Notes under the pieces: generated by a model
The model's database searches: none
Told to the model about the DNA's origin: nothing
The model's input: the letters and a program-made list of their open reading frames with translations, nothing else
Assembly: GCF_021390575.1 (NCBI RefSeq)
Contig: NZ_JAJEJQ010000003.1
Span: 124,001 to 188,000 of the forward strand
Direction: 5' to 3'
Source of the DNA: Paraburkholderia adhaesiva
GTDB taxonomy: Bacteria; Pseudomonadota; Gammaproteobacteria; Burkholderiales; Burkholderiaceae
DNA: 64,000 nt
Made by a program: the position numbers and the translations under genes
Shown here: positions 9,660 to 17,552 of the stretch, one piece after another
Numbering within the stretch: the first letter of the stretch is position 1
Layout: each line of letters starts with the position of its first letter

Positions 9660-10961
9660 TCAGTGGCCCACGGTCTCGCGCACCTGCACGTTGCTCTCTT
9701 TCTGAGCACCGGCCTTGCCCAGCGCCTCCGAGCGGTACGAAAAGTGCATGAACAGCAGGCTGACAACAGTTGCACCGAACATCAGCATGAAGCACGTGCT
9801 GCGCACGCCGGTCAGATCGACCAGCAACCCGAACATAATCGGCAGGATGAAACCGGCAAGGCCGCCAGCCAGCCCGACGACGCCCGAGACCGCGCCGATG
9901 TTGTCGGTGTAGTCGTCACCGATGAACTTGAAAACCGACGCCTTGCCGACCGCGACTGCAATGCCGATGATGAACATGACGACCGTATAAAACACCGGAC
10001 CGGCACCGATGGTGAACGCAAGCGGCCCATGTGCGCTGTGGATCACGAAATCGGTCGGCGGATAGCTCAGCACGAAGAAGCCCGCGAGCGCGACCCACAT
10101 CACGGCCCACGTCGTGCGATATGCGCCGAAACGGTCGGAGAGCCAGCCGCCGAGCGCACGCACCACGCCACCCGGCAGAGAGAAGCATGCCGCGAGCAGT
10201 GCCGCGCTCTCGATTCCGAAGCCGTATTGCTGCACGTAGTACTGCGGCATCCACAGCGCGAGCCCGACGTAGCCGCCGAATACCACCGAGTAGTACTGTG
10301 CGTAGCGCAGAACGCGCGGGTCGGCGAGCACCTTGAACTGACTCCCGGCGCTCGCCCGGGTCGGGACGCGATGCGCGGGATTGCTTACCGAAAGGGCAAG
10401 AAAGACGAATGCGGTGATAAGCATGGCTATGGCGTAGACCTTCGGTACGATCGTCCACGTACCGGCGGTGACGATCAGCACAGGCGCCACGAACTTGTTG
10501 AGTGCGGCGCCGGAATTGCCCGCGCCGAAGATTCCCATCGCGAGACCCTGTCGCGACTTCGGAAACCAGCGCGCGACGTAAGGGGTGCCAACCGAAAACG
10601 ACCCGCCCGCCACACCGACGAATAGGCCGAGCAGCAGAAACTGCCAAAGCTGAGTTGCATACGACACGAGCCAGATCGGCACGACAGTCGAGAGCATAGT
10701 GAGGAAAAACACGATCCGGCCGCCGAAACGGTCGGTCCACATACCGAGCGGGACGCGAATGAGCGAGCCGGTCAGTACGGGTGTTGCGGCGATGAGACCA
10801 AACTCCGCATCGCTCAAATGAAGTTGTGACTTCAACGGAATGCCGAGGATGGAGAACATCATCCAGACGGCGAAACAGATCGTGAAAGCAAATGTGCTTG
10901 ATCCGAGCACGCGCCACGCGGCGTTTGCCCCGCTATTGATGCTTCTATTTTCCCCGTCCAT
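9660..10961 (-). CDS. narK1: Nitrate MFS transporter, NarK1 type
   Basis: 433 residues with about 12 membrane helices. It carries the NarK1-type signature VGVAGGSFSVGTPYVARWFP and GIFGAGNSGAALNKF, and lacks the N-terminal extension of NarK2. NarK1-type carriers are described as proton-linked nitrate importers that start nitrate respiration before nitrite builds up. It is the first gene of the nar cluster, and a long AT-rich upstream region probably holds the main promoter. An intrinsic terminator follows. Confidence 0.92.
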   Translation of the reverse strand: MDGENRSINSGANAAWRVLGSSTFAFTICFAVWMMFSILGIPLKSQLHLSDAEFGLIAATPVLTGSLIRVPLGMWTDRFGGRIVFFLTMLSTVVPIWLVSYATQLWQFLLLGLFVGVAGGSFSVGTPYVARWFPKSRQGLAMGIFGAGNSGAALNKFVAPVLIVTAGTWTIVPKVYAIAMLITAFVFLALSVSNPAHRVPTRASAGSQFKVLADPRVLRYAQYYSVVFGGYVGLALWMPQYYVQQYGFGIESAALLAACFSLPGGVVRALGGWLSDRFGAYRTTWAVMWVALAGFFVLSYPPTDFVIHSAHGPLAFTIGAGPVFYTVVMFIIGIAVAVGKASVFKFIGDDYTDNIGAVSGVVGLAGGLAGFILPIMFGLLVDLTGVRSTCFMLMFGATVVSLLFMHFSYRSEALGKAGAQKESNVQVRETVGH

Positions 10962-11414
10962 TTCTATGGCCTGGTAGTTTAGTGGATAACAGTCAGCTTA
11001 CTCACTATTTCGCGCGATTCCATTACTCATAGGGATCGTGTGACAACCGGACACTAGTCCTTTGGGAGTAGCTCCTTTCTGCAACCGCGTGGACGAACGC
11101 TGATGGGCGTCCGGTTGCGCGCGCACCGTTCTCCAAACCACCACTGGCCACGCACATGAGCGGCGTTGATCCTCATGCCATTAGATTAATTACCTCGTGT
11201 TTTACGGTACATTTTTGCAATTAGTTAGCTATGTTTATTACTTTACAAAGTACCTGAAACACACCGCCCACAAATCACGCCATTTGTCGCATTCACGAAA
11301 ACATAATTGGCGCGGCCCGGCCGTCAATGAGCCAGGCCACGCAATAAGACAATATGTCGCATGGAGTACTCCGCCTTGCCGTTCCGCCAACCGGCAAGGC
11401 GAATTCAGCTACGC
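10962..11414 (-). promoter_or_regulatory. Probable nar cluster control region (narK1 upstream)
   Basis: 453 bp without a credible gene, unusually AT-rich for this genome between about 11180 and 11270. It contains a perfect NarL-type heptamer TACTCAT (11024-11030) and a near match TACTCAC (10999-11005). The best FNR-like candidate, TTGAT-N4-ATGCC near 11167, has only one good half. The position upstream of narK1 and the presence of narX in the cluster support NarX/NarL-type control. The individual sites are weak evidence. Confidence 0.4.
11372..11401 (-). terminator. Hairpin just downstream of hcr
   Basis: 9-bp perfect stem (11372-11380 with 11393-11401, 12-nt loop), 13 bp past the hcr stop. 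No T-tract follows on the minus strand, so it is at best a weak or factor-assisted terminator. Confidence 0.35.
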
Positions 11415-12434
11415 TCAGCTGGAAAAGCGCTCGCTCACGAACTGATCGGCCGGCACGCGCGCGGCAGCCGCCGCATCACGCGCACCGGTCACGAGCGCAG
11501 GCGGCCCGCAGACATAGATATCCGGTGCCGCGTCTGCCTCTGCGAGCGCCATGGCCAACGCATCGACAGGCGTACCGCGGAACCCGGACCAGTCGTCACG
11601 GGGACGCCAGACACACAGTTCCACCTTCAACTGCGGCAATTGCGCCTGAAGGCTGCGCAATTCGTCGACCATGAACAACTCTTCCTCATGCGAAACGCCG
11701 AAGAAGACCCGCGCGTCGTCCAGTTCCTGAAACTCAGCCATGCGTCGCAGCATGGAGATGACGGGCGCGAGACCCGTGCCGCCCGCAACGAACCAGCGTG
11801 GCCGCAGACTGCCCGCAATCAGGCCGAAGCCGCCCTGCGGACCGTGAACGGTCAGCGCATCGCCAACCTTTGCGCTATCGCGCAGCCACGCGGAGAACTG
11901 TCCTTGCGGCTGCAAGCGGATCAGAAACTCAAACCGTCCTTCCCAATTGCTCGTGTTCGAAATCGAAAAAGGACGTCGCACGTCGGTGCCGGGGATCTCC
12001 AGCTCGGCGAACTGGCCCGGTTCGAACTCCACCGCGCTGCCGAGCGGATCATCGGGATCGATGCTCAACTCGACTCGCACGGTGTTCTGCGCGATCGTTT
12101 CGAGCGCCGTAATCCGCGTAGCCCGCGCGGACACCGGGTGCAACAGCACCTTCGCACTGTCGTAAGGCAATGACACGCGAAGGTCGCTGCGCGGCATCGT
12201 GCGGCAAAGCAGGATGGAGCCCTCGCCGGACGGCAATGCGTCGGGGCTGTGAACGCCCAGAGCGTAGTCGCCGGCTGAGACCGTCGCGTGACAGGCACCG
12301 CAACTGCCCTGGCGGCATTGCGACGGCAACGTGATCGTTGCCGCCGCGGCCGCCGACAGCACGTCCTGGCCTGGCTCGCACGCGAAGTCGAACTGCGCTC
12401 CGTCGCGCGTGGTGATCTCGATTCGACAATTCAT
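11415..12434 (-). CDS. hcr: Hcr-type NADH oxidoreductase, partner of hybrid cluster protein
   Basis: 339 residues. An N-terminal plant-type [2Fe-2S] ferredoxin domain has Cys40, Cys45, Cys48 and Cys77 (CRQGSCGAC then C). A flavin reductase domain follows with RRPFSIS (153-159) for FAD, and an NAD-binding lobe with GGTGLAP (218-224) and YVCGPP (307-312). The order ferredoxin-FAD-NAD is reversed relative to E. coli Hcr, whose ferredoxin domain is C-terminal, and resembles dioxygenase or monooxygenase reductases. The gene lies 24 bp behind hcp on the same strand, so its likely job is to pass NADH electrons to Hcp. The Hcr role rests on context plus domain content. Confidence 0.85.
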   Translation of the reverse strand: MNCRIEITTRDGAQFDFACEPGQDVLSAAAAATITLPSQCRQGSCGACHATVSAGDYALGVHSPDALPSGEGSILLCRTMPRSDLRVSLPYDSAKVLLHPVSARATRITALETIAQNTVRVELSIDPDDPLGSAVEFEPGQFAELEIPGTDVRRPFSISNTSNWEGRFEFLIRLQPQGQFSAWLRDSAKVGDALTVHGPQGGFGLIAGSLRPRWFVAGGTGLAPVISMLRRMAEFQELDDARVFFGVSHEEELFMVDELRSLQAQLPQLKVELCVWRPRDDWSGFRGTPVDALAMALAEADAAPDIYVCGPPALVTGARDAAAAARVPADQFVSERFSS

Positions 12435-12458
12435 GATTTGGGCGTTCCTTGCAGCGTG

Positions 12459-14126
12459 TCAGGCGGCCTTGCGCGAGAGCGCGGCAGCGAGATCGTCGCT
12501 TGCGTTGCCGATCGGCTGAATGCCGAACTGCTCGACGAGCAGACCGAGGACATTCGGCGTGAGGAACGCGGGGAGCGTCGGTCCGAGGCGGATGTTGCGG
12601 ATTCCGAGTGCCAGCAGCGTCAGCAGCACGGCAGCGGCCTTCTGCTCGAACCACGAAATGACGAGCGAGAGCGGCAGGTCGTTCACGCCGCAATCGAAGG
12701 CGCTGGCAAGCGCCATGGCGATGCGGATCGCCGAATAGGCGTCGTTGCACTGACCCACGTCGAGCAGACGCGGAATGCCACCGATGTCGCCGAATTCGTG
12801 GCGGTTGAAGCGGTACTTATTGCAGCCGAGCGTCATCACGACGGTATCGTTCGGGGCCTGCGTGGCGAAGTCCGTGTAGTAGTTGCGACCCGGTGCCGCG
12901 CCGTCACAGCCGCCGATCAGGAAGAAGTGATTGATCTGGCCAGCCTTGACTGCGTCGATGACCTTGTCCGCGACGCCGAGCACTGCATGGCGGCCGAAGC
13001 CCACCGTGATGGTCTCTTCGGGTGCCGTCTCAGCGAAGCCGGGCAACGCGCGGGCGGCCTGAACGACCACGCCGAAGTCGTGATGCTCGAGGTGGCGTAC
13101 GCCGGGCCAGCCGACCGGACCGGTCGTGAAGATACGCTGACGATACTGGGGCTGCGGTTCGATGATGCAGTTCGACGTCATCAGAATCGGGCCCGGGAAA
13201 TTCGCGAAGTCGCCGTGCTGATCCTGCCACGCGCCACCGTAGTTACCGGCCAGATGGGTGTAGCGCTTGAGCGTCGGGTAAGCGTGCGCCGGCAGCATTT
13301 CGCCGTGCGTGTAGATCTGGACGCCCGTTCCTTCGGTTTGCTCGAGCAGCGCCAGCAGGTCGCCGAAATCGTGACCCGACACGAGAATCGCCTTGCCCGC
13401 CACCGGCGTAACGCGCACCTTCGTCGGCGTTTGCTCGCCAAAGCGGCCCGTGTTCGCCGCATCGAGCAATTCCATGACCTTCAGGTTGACGCGGCCGAGT
13501 TCGAGCGACTGGCCGAGCAGCGCGTCGGCATCGGTGGGATCGCTTGCGAGGAACGTCAGTGCGGCTTCGACGCCCGCGTAGACCTCGTCGCTTTCATAGC
13601 CGAGCATGCAGGCGTGATGCGAGTAGGCGGCCACGCCCTTCAAACCGTAGATGACGAGCGCGCGCAGACCGACGATATCGGCGCCCACCTCGGCTGCGCC
13701 CGCCTGGATGCCGACATGCTTCGCCTGCTCCAGCAGACCCGCCATCGACTCGGCCGGTTGCCATTGCGCCGGGCCCGTCTGCTCCTCGAACGCGACACCC
13801 TGCGACTTGGCTTGCGCTTCGCAGGCGGCCTTCACGCGGTCACGCGTCTCGGCCGCTTCGCGCAGCAGCACGACAAAGCGCGACGCGTTAAAGTTGACGT
13901 TCGTCAACGTGGTGAACAGAGCGTAGAGGACAAACCGGTCAGCTTCACGATCCGGCGTGCCCAGACGGCGGGCGAGACCGCAATACTGACCGATGCCTTT
14001 GACTGCGTACACCAGCAGGTCCTGCAGGTCGGCGGTCGTCGCGTCCTTGCCGCAATTACCTTTTGCCGAGGCACAGCCCGGCTGGCTTTGGGTGCGGTCA
14101 GTCTGTTCACACTGGTAGCAAAACAC
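12459..14126 (-). CDS. hcp: Hybrid cluster protein (hydroxylamine reductase / NO reductase)
   Basis: 555 residues from a GTG start at 14126, chosen over the longer frame to 14177 because AGGAG lies 8 nt upstream and the protein then begins VFCYQCEQT like known Hcp. The N-terminal cysteines are spaced C-x2-C-x11-C-x6-C (3, 6, 18, 25), the pattern of the facultative-anaerobe class. Hybrid-cluster ligand segments are also visible: [21 protein letters not shown] and [12 protein letters not shown]. Hcp reduces nitric oxide or hydroxylamine at low concentration and has been linked to protein S-nitrosylation. It is paired with hcr and faces nnrS, both fitting protection against NO from nitrate respiration. 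Confidence 0.96.
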   Translation of the reverse strand: MFCYQCEQTDRTQSQPGCASAKGNCGKDATTADLQDLLVYAVKGIGQYCGLARRLGTPDREADRFVLYALFTTLTNVNFNASRFVVLLREAAETRDRVKAACEAQAKSQGVAFEEQTGPAQWQPAESMAGLLEQAKHVGIQAGAAEVGADIVGLRALVIYGLKGVAAYSHHACMLGYESDEVYAGVEAALTFLASDPTDADALLGQSLELGRVNLKVMELLDAANTGRFGEQTPTKVRVTPVAGKAILVSGHDFGDLLALLEQTEGTGVQIYTHGEMLPAHAYPTLKRYTHLAGNYGGAWQDQHGDFANFPGPILMTSNCIIEPQPQYRQRIFTTGPVGWPGVRHLEHHDFGVVVQAARALPGFAETAPEETITVGFGRHAVLGVADKVIDAVKAGQINHFFLIGGCDGAAPGRNYYTDFATQAPNDTVVMTLGCNKYRFNRHEFGDIGGIPRLLDVGQCNDAYSAIRIAMALASAFDCGVNDLPLSLVISWFEQKAAAVLLTLLALGIRNIRLGPTLPAFLTPNVLGLLVEQFGIQPIGNASDDLAAALSRKAA

Positions 14127-14269
14127 GAGTACTTCTCCTATTTCGACGGTTGCGCGTGGGTTGCGCGGAGTTGGCATGCGTCGCTTCGGTTAAGGTGCGG
14201 CGCAAACGCAATTAACATGCTTTTTGTATGAATCTTTTTAAATGTTGCCGGGTTCGGATCATTCGTGTG

Positions 14270-14283
14270 CTGATATAAATCAA
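14270..14283. promoter_or_regulatory. FNR/ANR/DNR-type box
   Basis: CTGAT-ATAA-ATCAA matches the TTGAT-N4-ATCAA consensus in 9 of 10 positions. It is centred 150 bp upstream of the hcp start and 131 bp upstream of nnrS. For a class II arrangement, the AT-rich stretch toward hcp (14225-14247) gives a more plausible promoter than the GC-rich side toward nnrS, so I favour hcp-hcr as the main target. Confidence 0.7.
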
Positions 14284-14366
14284 AAAACGTGCCGTAGCGG
14301 CGCCGTGTCGCACCCGTCGCGGCGTGCGAGGAAATGCCGCATCAGCGTGTTCTGTCGATCCCATAT

Positions 14367-14389
14367 AAGATGCATGTTAAATACCTTTT
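14367..14389 (+). promoter_or_regulatory. NsrR-like palindrome overlapping the nnrS promoter
   Basis: Half-sites AAGATGCATGT and AAATACCTTTT are separated by one base (11-1-11 architecture) and agree in 7 of 11 symmetric positions. This resembles the NsrR operator, whose best-known half is AAGATGCATTT. The element overlaps a possible -10 (TATAAG at 14364-14369) and lies 18 bp upstream of the nnrS start, the usual place for repression relieved by NO. Confidence 0.5.
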
Positions 14390-14407
14390 TTGTGCCGGAG
14401 AACCAGC

Positions 14408-15604
14408 ATGACCCTATATCGGATTGCCGAACCGCCAGCGCGCCCCCAGCGCGGCTTCGCCCTGTGGGCACTCGGTTTCCGCCCGTTTTACCTGGGCGGC
14501 GCGCTCTTCGCCACCGCCGCCATGCTGGCGTGGCTAGCCGAACTCGATGGGCATCCGCTGCCCGCCCTGCACCCTTATATGCCGGGGATGCTGTGGCACA
14601 TTCACGAGATGATTTTCGGATTCGCTGCCGCAATCGTGACGGGCTTCCTGCTTACCGCCGTACGGGCATGGACCACGGTGACGCCCGCGGAAGGGAAATC
14701 GCTCGCAGCGCTGTGGGGGCTGTGGCTTGCGGGCCGCGTGGCCGTCGCGTACGGGAGTGCCCCGGTCGCCATAACCCTCGACATCGCGTTTCTGCCTGTG
14801 TGTGCAATCGTTCTGCTGCGCGTGCTCGTGCACGCGAAGAACCGTCACAACGTCTTTCTGCCCATCGCGCTCGCACTGCTGGCCACGACCAATCTCGTGT
14901 TCCACCTCGCCACGGCGACTGGGCGCGTGGACCTGGCCGTGCGCAGCGCCTACGTGGCGGTCGGTCTGATCGTGCTGTTCGTGACGATCATCGGTGGACG
15001 CATCATCCCGTCTTTCACCGTCAACGCGATTCCCGGCTTCGAGATCAAGAAGTGGCGCTTCGTCGAGTCCAGCATCATGCTGTTGACCCTGCTCCCTTTC
15101 CTGCTCGACGGGTTCGGCGTGACGGGTTTCTTCCTCGCTGCCGCGGCGGCCGCAGCCGCCTTCGTCCAGGGGATGCGGGTTTTCGGATGGCGTTCATGGC
15201 GTGTCGGTAACCGGCCGATTCTCACGATCCTGCACATCGCTTACGCGTGGATTCCGGTCGGTTTCGTCATGCTCGCACTCGCGGCTTTGGGTGTCGTTGC
15301 GCATTCACTCGCAATTCATTCGTTCACGGTGGGTGCGATCGGAGGCGCGATCATCGCGATGATGACGCGCACGGCGCGCGGGCATACGAGGCGGCCGCTC
15401 GTTGCCGGATATATGGATGTCGCGTGCTACGCGCTGCTCGTGCTCGCGGCGCTCGTTCGTGTGGTTGTTCCTGCGCTTGCGCCGCAGCTGACGCTCGTTG
15501 CGATCGATGTTTCGGCGGCTTGCTGGATCATCGCGTTTGCCGGGTATTTCGCCCGCTACGCTGGATGGCTCGCGAAACCGCGGGTCGATGGTAAGCCGGG
15601 TTGA
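14408..15604 (+). CDS. nnrS: NnrS family heme- and copper-containing membrane protein
   Basis: 398 residues, about 12 membrane helices, with the family starts FALWALGFRPFYLGGALFA and LHPYMPGMLWHIHEMIFGF, and the later GGRIIPSFTVNA segment. NnrS proteins bind heme and copper and protect cells against nitric oxide under anaerobic conditions; the mechanism is not fully known. ATG 14408 has GGAG 7 nt upstream; a TTG at 14390 in the same frame is less likely. It is divergent from hcp-hcr, sharing a 281-bp control region with FNR-like and NsrR-like sites. Confidence 0.93.
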   Translation: MTLYRIAEPPARPQRGFALWALGFRPFYLGGALFATAAMLAWLAELDGHPLPALHPYMPGMLWHIHEMIFGFAAAIVTGFLLTAVRAWTTVTPAEGKSLAALWGLWLAGRVAVAYGSAPVAITLDIAFLPVCAIVLLRVLVHAKNRHNVFLPIALALLATTNLVFHLATATGRVDLAVRSAYVAVGLIVLFVTIIGGRIIPSFTVNAIPGFEIKKWRFVESSIMLLTLLPFLLDGFGVTGFFLAAAAAAAAFVQGMRVFGWRSWRVGNRPILTILHIAYAWIPVGFVMLALAALGVVAHSLAIHSFTVGAIGGAIIAMMTRTARGHTRRPLVAGYMDVACYALLVLAALVRVVVPALAPQLTLVAIDVSAACWIIAFAGYFARYAGWLAKPRVDGKPG

Positions 15605-16223
15605 TGCGTTGTGTTCGTGGTGGGTCGGTGCCAGCGTGCGTGCAGGTATCGACTCCCTCAAGCACGTGCCACTCGGCCGCGGTTGCATCTCCAAGCTTCA
15701 GTTTTGCGCGCCTCATGCAGAGCCCCTAGCGCTGCATTCCTGCATTTCCGACATTTCCCCCCAGGAAGTGGACGGAAACAATCCTCCCAGTAACGCCGGC
15801 TGACCACAAAGCGGGCGACGTCCAGGCCGCCAGTGTCGCATTGTCGGCCACGGCAACACCCACACAACCCCTTCCGCTGACACATGCACCAACCCCGCGT
15901 CAGCCTGGCCACAGCTCGTAACAAGAACTCACAGAAATAACGCGCCTGAACCTTTCATTACCCTGACGTTTCGATTTCCGCGTCTTCATTGGTTAGACTT
16001 CAACTCTCGGCCTTCGCTGCGGAGCTTGCGTCGCTGCGCGTCGACGGCATAACAACCACAAGAGAATGCGTATGGAGCCATCCGGAAGCTTCCGGCATGC
16101 CGTCGACACAGCGCGGCCGCCGCGTGCAACGCACATCGGGGAAGCTGCACTTGGGGCGTCTCTCGCCCTGGCGTGCGCACAGGCAGTCAACCGTACCGAG
16201 ACCGCTTTCCCACGGAGGCAAGC
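15605..16223. other. Intergenic region between nnrS and mdtA
   Basis: 619 bp with only short frames that look like chance open frames on both strands. A 14-nt perfect palindrome around HindIII-type AAGCTT lies at 16082-16095. No clear terminator for nnrS or promoter for mdtA could be read. The region should contain the RND operon promoter. Confidence 0.4.
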
Positions 16224-17534
16224 GTGAGCACCGCGCCAACGCCGCAAACGCCGCAAACGCCGCAACCGCCGGCCCAGCCACCGCGCAAACGCCGCGGCCC
16301 GCTGCTGATCGCTCTCGTCGTGATCATCCTGATTGCGTTAGTGATCGCGCATCTGCTGCGTGGCAAACAGCCCGAACACGGCCCGGCCGCGCAGGTCGTG
16401 ACGGTCGCCACCGTCACGCTCGGCCCGATGCCCGAAACGCTCAACGCACTCGGCACGATCACGCCCATCGCCACCATCACGGTGCTTCCGCAGTTGAGCG
16501 GATATCTGACCGCCGTGGGCTACGAAGAAGGTCAGGACGTCAAGAAAGGCCAGTTCCTCGCGCAGATCGACCCGCGCCAGTACGAGATCGGCAAACAGCA
16601 AGCCGAGGCGCAACTCGCGAAAGACGAGGCGGCGCGCGACCAGGCCCACGCGGACCTCGCGCGCTTCACGCTGCTGAACGAGCGGCATTCGATCGCCGAA
16701 CAGACTTATTACAACCAGCGGTTTGTCGTTCAGCAGGCGGAGGCGGCCGTGAAGGCCGATCTCGCGAACATCGCCCAGTTCGCGCTCGACATCGAGTATT
16801 GCCACATAACGGCGCCGGTGGCCGGGCGCGTCGGACTGCGGCTCGTCGATCCCGGCAACTTCGTGACTGCGTCGAGCCAGCCCGGCATCGTCGTGATCAC
16901 GCAGATGAAGCCCACCACTGTCCAGTTCGCGATTCCGCAGAACACGCTCGGCGACGTGCTGCAGCGTTTCAACTCGGGGGCGACGCTGCCGATCGCGGTC
17001 TACAACAGCAACAACACGAAGCAGCTCGCCACCGGCAAGCTGTTCGCGATCAACAACCAGATGGCGACGGCCACCGGTACGGTCACGCTACGCGCGAGCC
17101 TTCCCAACGACGACGAAGCGCTCTTCCCCAACGAATTCGTGAACGTGATCCTGCTCGTGGACACGCTGCAGAATGCCGTGCTCGTGCCCACGCCCGCTGT
17201 TCAGACCGGCGCGCCCGGCGACTATGTCTATCTCGTGAACGCCGACAACACCGTCTCGGTCCACAAGGTCACGCTCGGGCCCGGCGATGGAAGGCACACC
17301 GTGATCGTCTCGGGGCTCTCGGCGGGTCAGCGCGTGGTGACCGACGGCCTCGACCGCCTCTCGGACGGTGCAAAGATCCAGCCAGCCGCAGCGCACCCCG
17401 CGGCGGCCGAAGGAGGCAGCCCAGCCCCCGGCGGCAAGGGCCAGGCCGGTAGCGCGCAAGCGCACCACGACAAGGCGGCGTCGGCTGCGCCGGGCACGCC
17501 CCGCGCGGCATCGCCGGCATCGCCGGCATCGTAA
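16224..17534 (+). CDS. mdtA: RND efflux periplasmic adaptor (membrane fusion protein), MdtA-like
   Basis: 436 residues from a GTG at 16224, preferred because GGAGG lies 5 nt upstream; the frame extends to 16173 without a better start. After a Pro/Gln/Thr-rich N-terminus there is one membrane anchor (about 26-45), a beta-barrel/lipoyl part (GYLTAVGYEEGQDVKKGQFLAQID), an alpha hairpin, then ITAPVAGRVGLRLVDPGN. The tail is Ala/Pro/Ser-rich with ASPASPAS at the end. It links an inner-membrane RND pump to an outer membrane channel. It is the first gene of a four-gene efflux operon and resembles MdtA of the MdtABC type. Confidence 0.93.
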   Translation: MSTAPTPQTPQTPQPPAQPPRKRRGPLLIALVVIILIALVIAHLLRGKQPEHGPAAQVVTVATVTLGPMPETLNALGTITPIATITVLPQLSGYLTAVGYEEGQDVKKGQFLAQIDPRQYEIGKQQAEAQLAKDEAARDQAHADLARFTLLNERHSIAEQTYYNQRFVVQQAEAAVKADLANIAQFALDIEYCHITAPVAGRVGLRLVDPGNFVTASSQPGIVVITQMKPTTVQFAIPQNTLGDVLQRFNSGATLPIAVYNSNNTKQLATGKLFAINNQMATATGTVTLRASLPNDDEALFPNEFVNVILLVDTLQNAVLVPTPAVQTGAPGDYVYLVNADNTVSVHKVTLGPGDGRHTVIVSGLSAGQRVVTDGLDRLSDGAKIQPAAAHPAAAEGGSPAPGGKGQAGSAQAHHDKAASAAPGTPRAASPASPAS

Positions 17535-17552
17535 GCCGCGGACCTGGTGCAG

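Noticed and set aside
11160-11175. TTGAT half-site upstream of narK1 as an FNR box
   Set aside because: The second half is ATGCC instead of ATCAA; too poor to list as a site.
15658-15924. 88-residue minus-strand frame in the nnrS-mdtA gap
   Set aside because: No ribosome site, Arg/Cys-rich composition, no family motif.
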